Source: Deinobacterium chartae (lineage in GTDB: Bacteria > Deinococcota > Deinococci > Deinococcales > Deinococcaceae). Taken from it: a DNA stretch of 64,000 nucleotides. The stretch's first letter is position 1; each line of letters starts with the position of its first letter. The stretch lies in the NCBI RefSeq assembly GCF_014202645.1, contig NZ_JACHHG010000006.1, forward strand, positions 186,001 to 250,000, written 5' to 3'. The position numbers were made by a program, and so were the translations under genes. The notes beneath the pieces are model-generated. The model was not told where the DNA came from and did not search any database. It saw nothing but the letters and a program-made list of their open reading frames with translations. Shown piece after piece: positions 63,738-64,000 of the stretch.

Positions 63738-64000
63738 GCGGACCTCGAGGGTATCGCGCTGGGGGCGAAAAACCCGGCGGCGAGTGAGATGCTGCGGGAC
63801 TGGGCCTCCCCAAAGCCCCGCCCACGGTCTGCGGCAACCGGCGCCCCGGAGCGCACCGGACCCGTTCCTGCGCCTCAGCTTCTCATCCGGGCCTGAATTG
63901 ATCGGTCACAAAAGCCTTAACCGGCGTTACGACTTGCGCGCGAGTCCGGCGCACGGTCTATGCCCTGCGCTATGACGAGCGCATCGGCCTGCCGCTCCCC

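Noticed and set aside
63736-64000. Possible rightward gene starting near 63972 or a frame from 63736
   Set aside because: Too little sequence remains before the window edge; the 63736 frame is Arg/Pro-rich without motifs, and the start near 63972 cannot be tested. I otherwise see nothing firm in this stretch.

Overview
The window looks like chromosomal DNA from a deinococcal bacterium (Deinococcaceae, Deinococcus/Deinobacterium-like). GC content is high. Many genes have a TANNNT -10 box ending only 5-8 nt before the start codon, which is the leaderless arrangement known from Deinococcus. The gene set also fits: an Rsr (Ro60) gene with Y-type RNAs, radA behind a palindrome resembling the radiation/desiccation response motif (RDRM), NAD-dependent ligA, malQ, icd and a YacL-type PIN-TRAM protein. 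CTCGAG is very frequent. I see no insertion sequences, CRISPR arrays, rRNA genes or ordinary tRNA genes.

Layout. 1-8 kb: malQ, a nusB-folD-DUF212 operon, an Asp23-family gene and ligA. 7-12 kb: a BMP-type solute-binding protein and its ATPase without permeases, then radA and the PIN-TRAM gene. 13-15.2 kb: rsr, preceded on the same strand by a tandem array of five predicted Y-like RNAs. Three of them carry a circularly permuted tRNA-like module (T arm, closed acceptor hairpin, D arm). 15.2-36.6 kb: mostly housekeeping and cell-envelope genes, including pepF, icd, an Rrf2 regulator with a matching operator pair, vanW, a class V aminotransferase, a subtilase, ubiX-ispD-ispE, a PlsY-like protein, an FtsX permease and moaA. 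36.7-45.6 kb: one leftward peptide-utilisation operon (iclR, a three-gene ABC importer, a BPL_N amidotransferase-like gene, M19 dipeptidase, alpha/beta hydrolase and M24 peptidase), mostly with overlapping starts and stops.

46.6-58.1 kb holds the most interesting locus, a class III lanthipeptide cluster. Read leftward it has an LLM flavin monooxygenase, two 35-residue precursor peptides sharing the core SCSSCHxxSCY, a LanKC synthetase and two ABC exporters. Diverging from it is a 979-residue STAND-TPR regulator ending in a SARP-type DNA-binding and BTAD domain. The space between them carries GGGAC/GTCCC boxes phased at exactly 11 bp. The same box pair recurs in front of a 43-residue secreted peptide gene just after the regulator.

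58-64 kb: a helical lipoprotein, a GAF-containing histidine kinase, an MBL hydrolase, a small membrane protein, a ThuA-like protein and a Rieske/DUF2231 protein.
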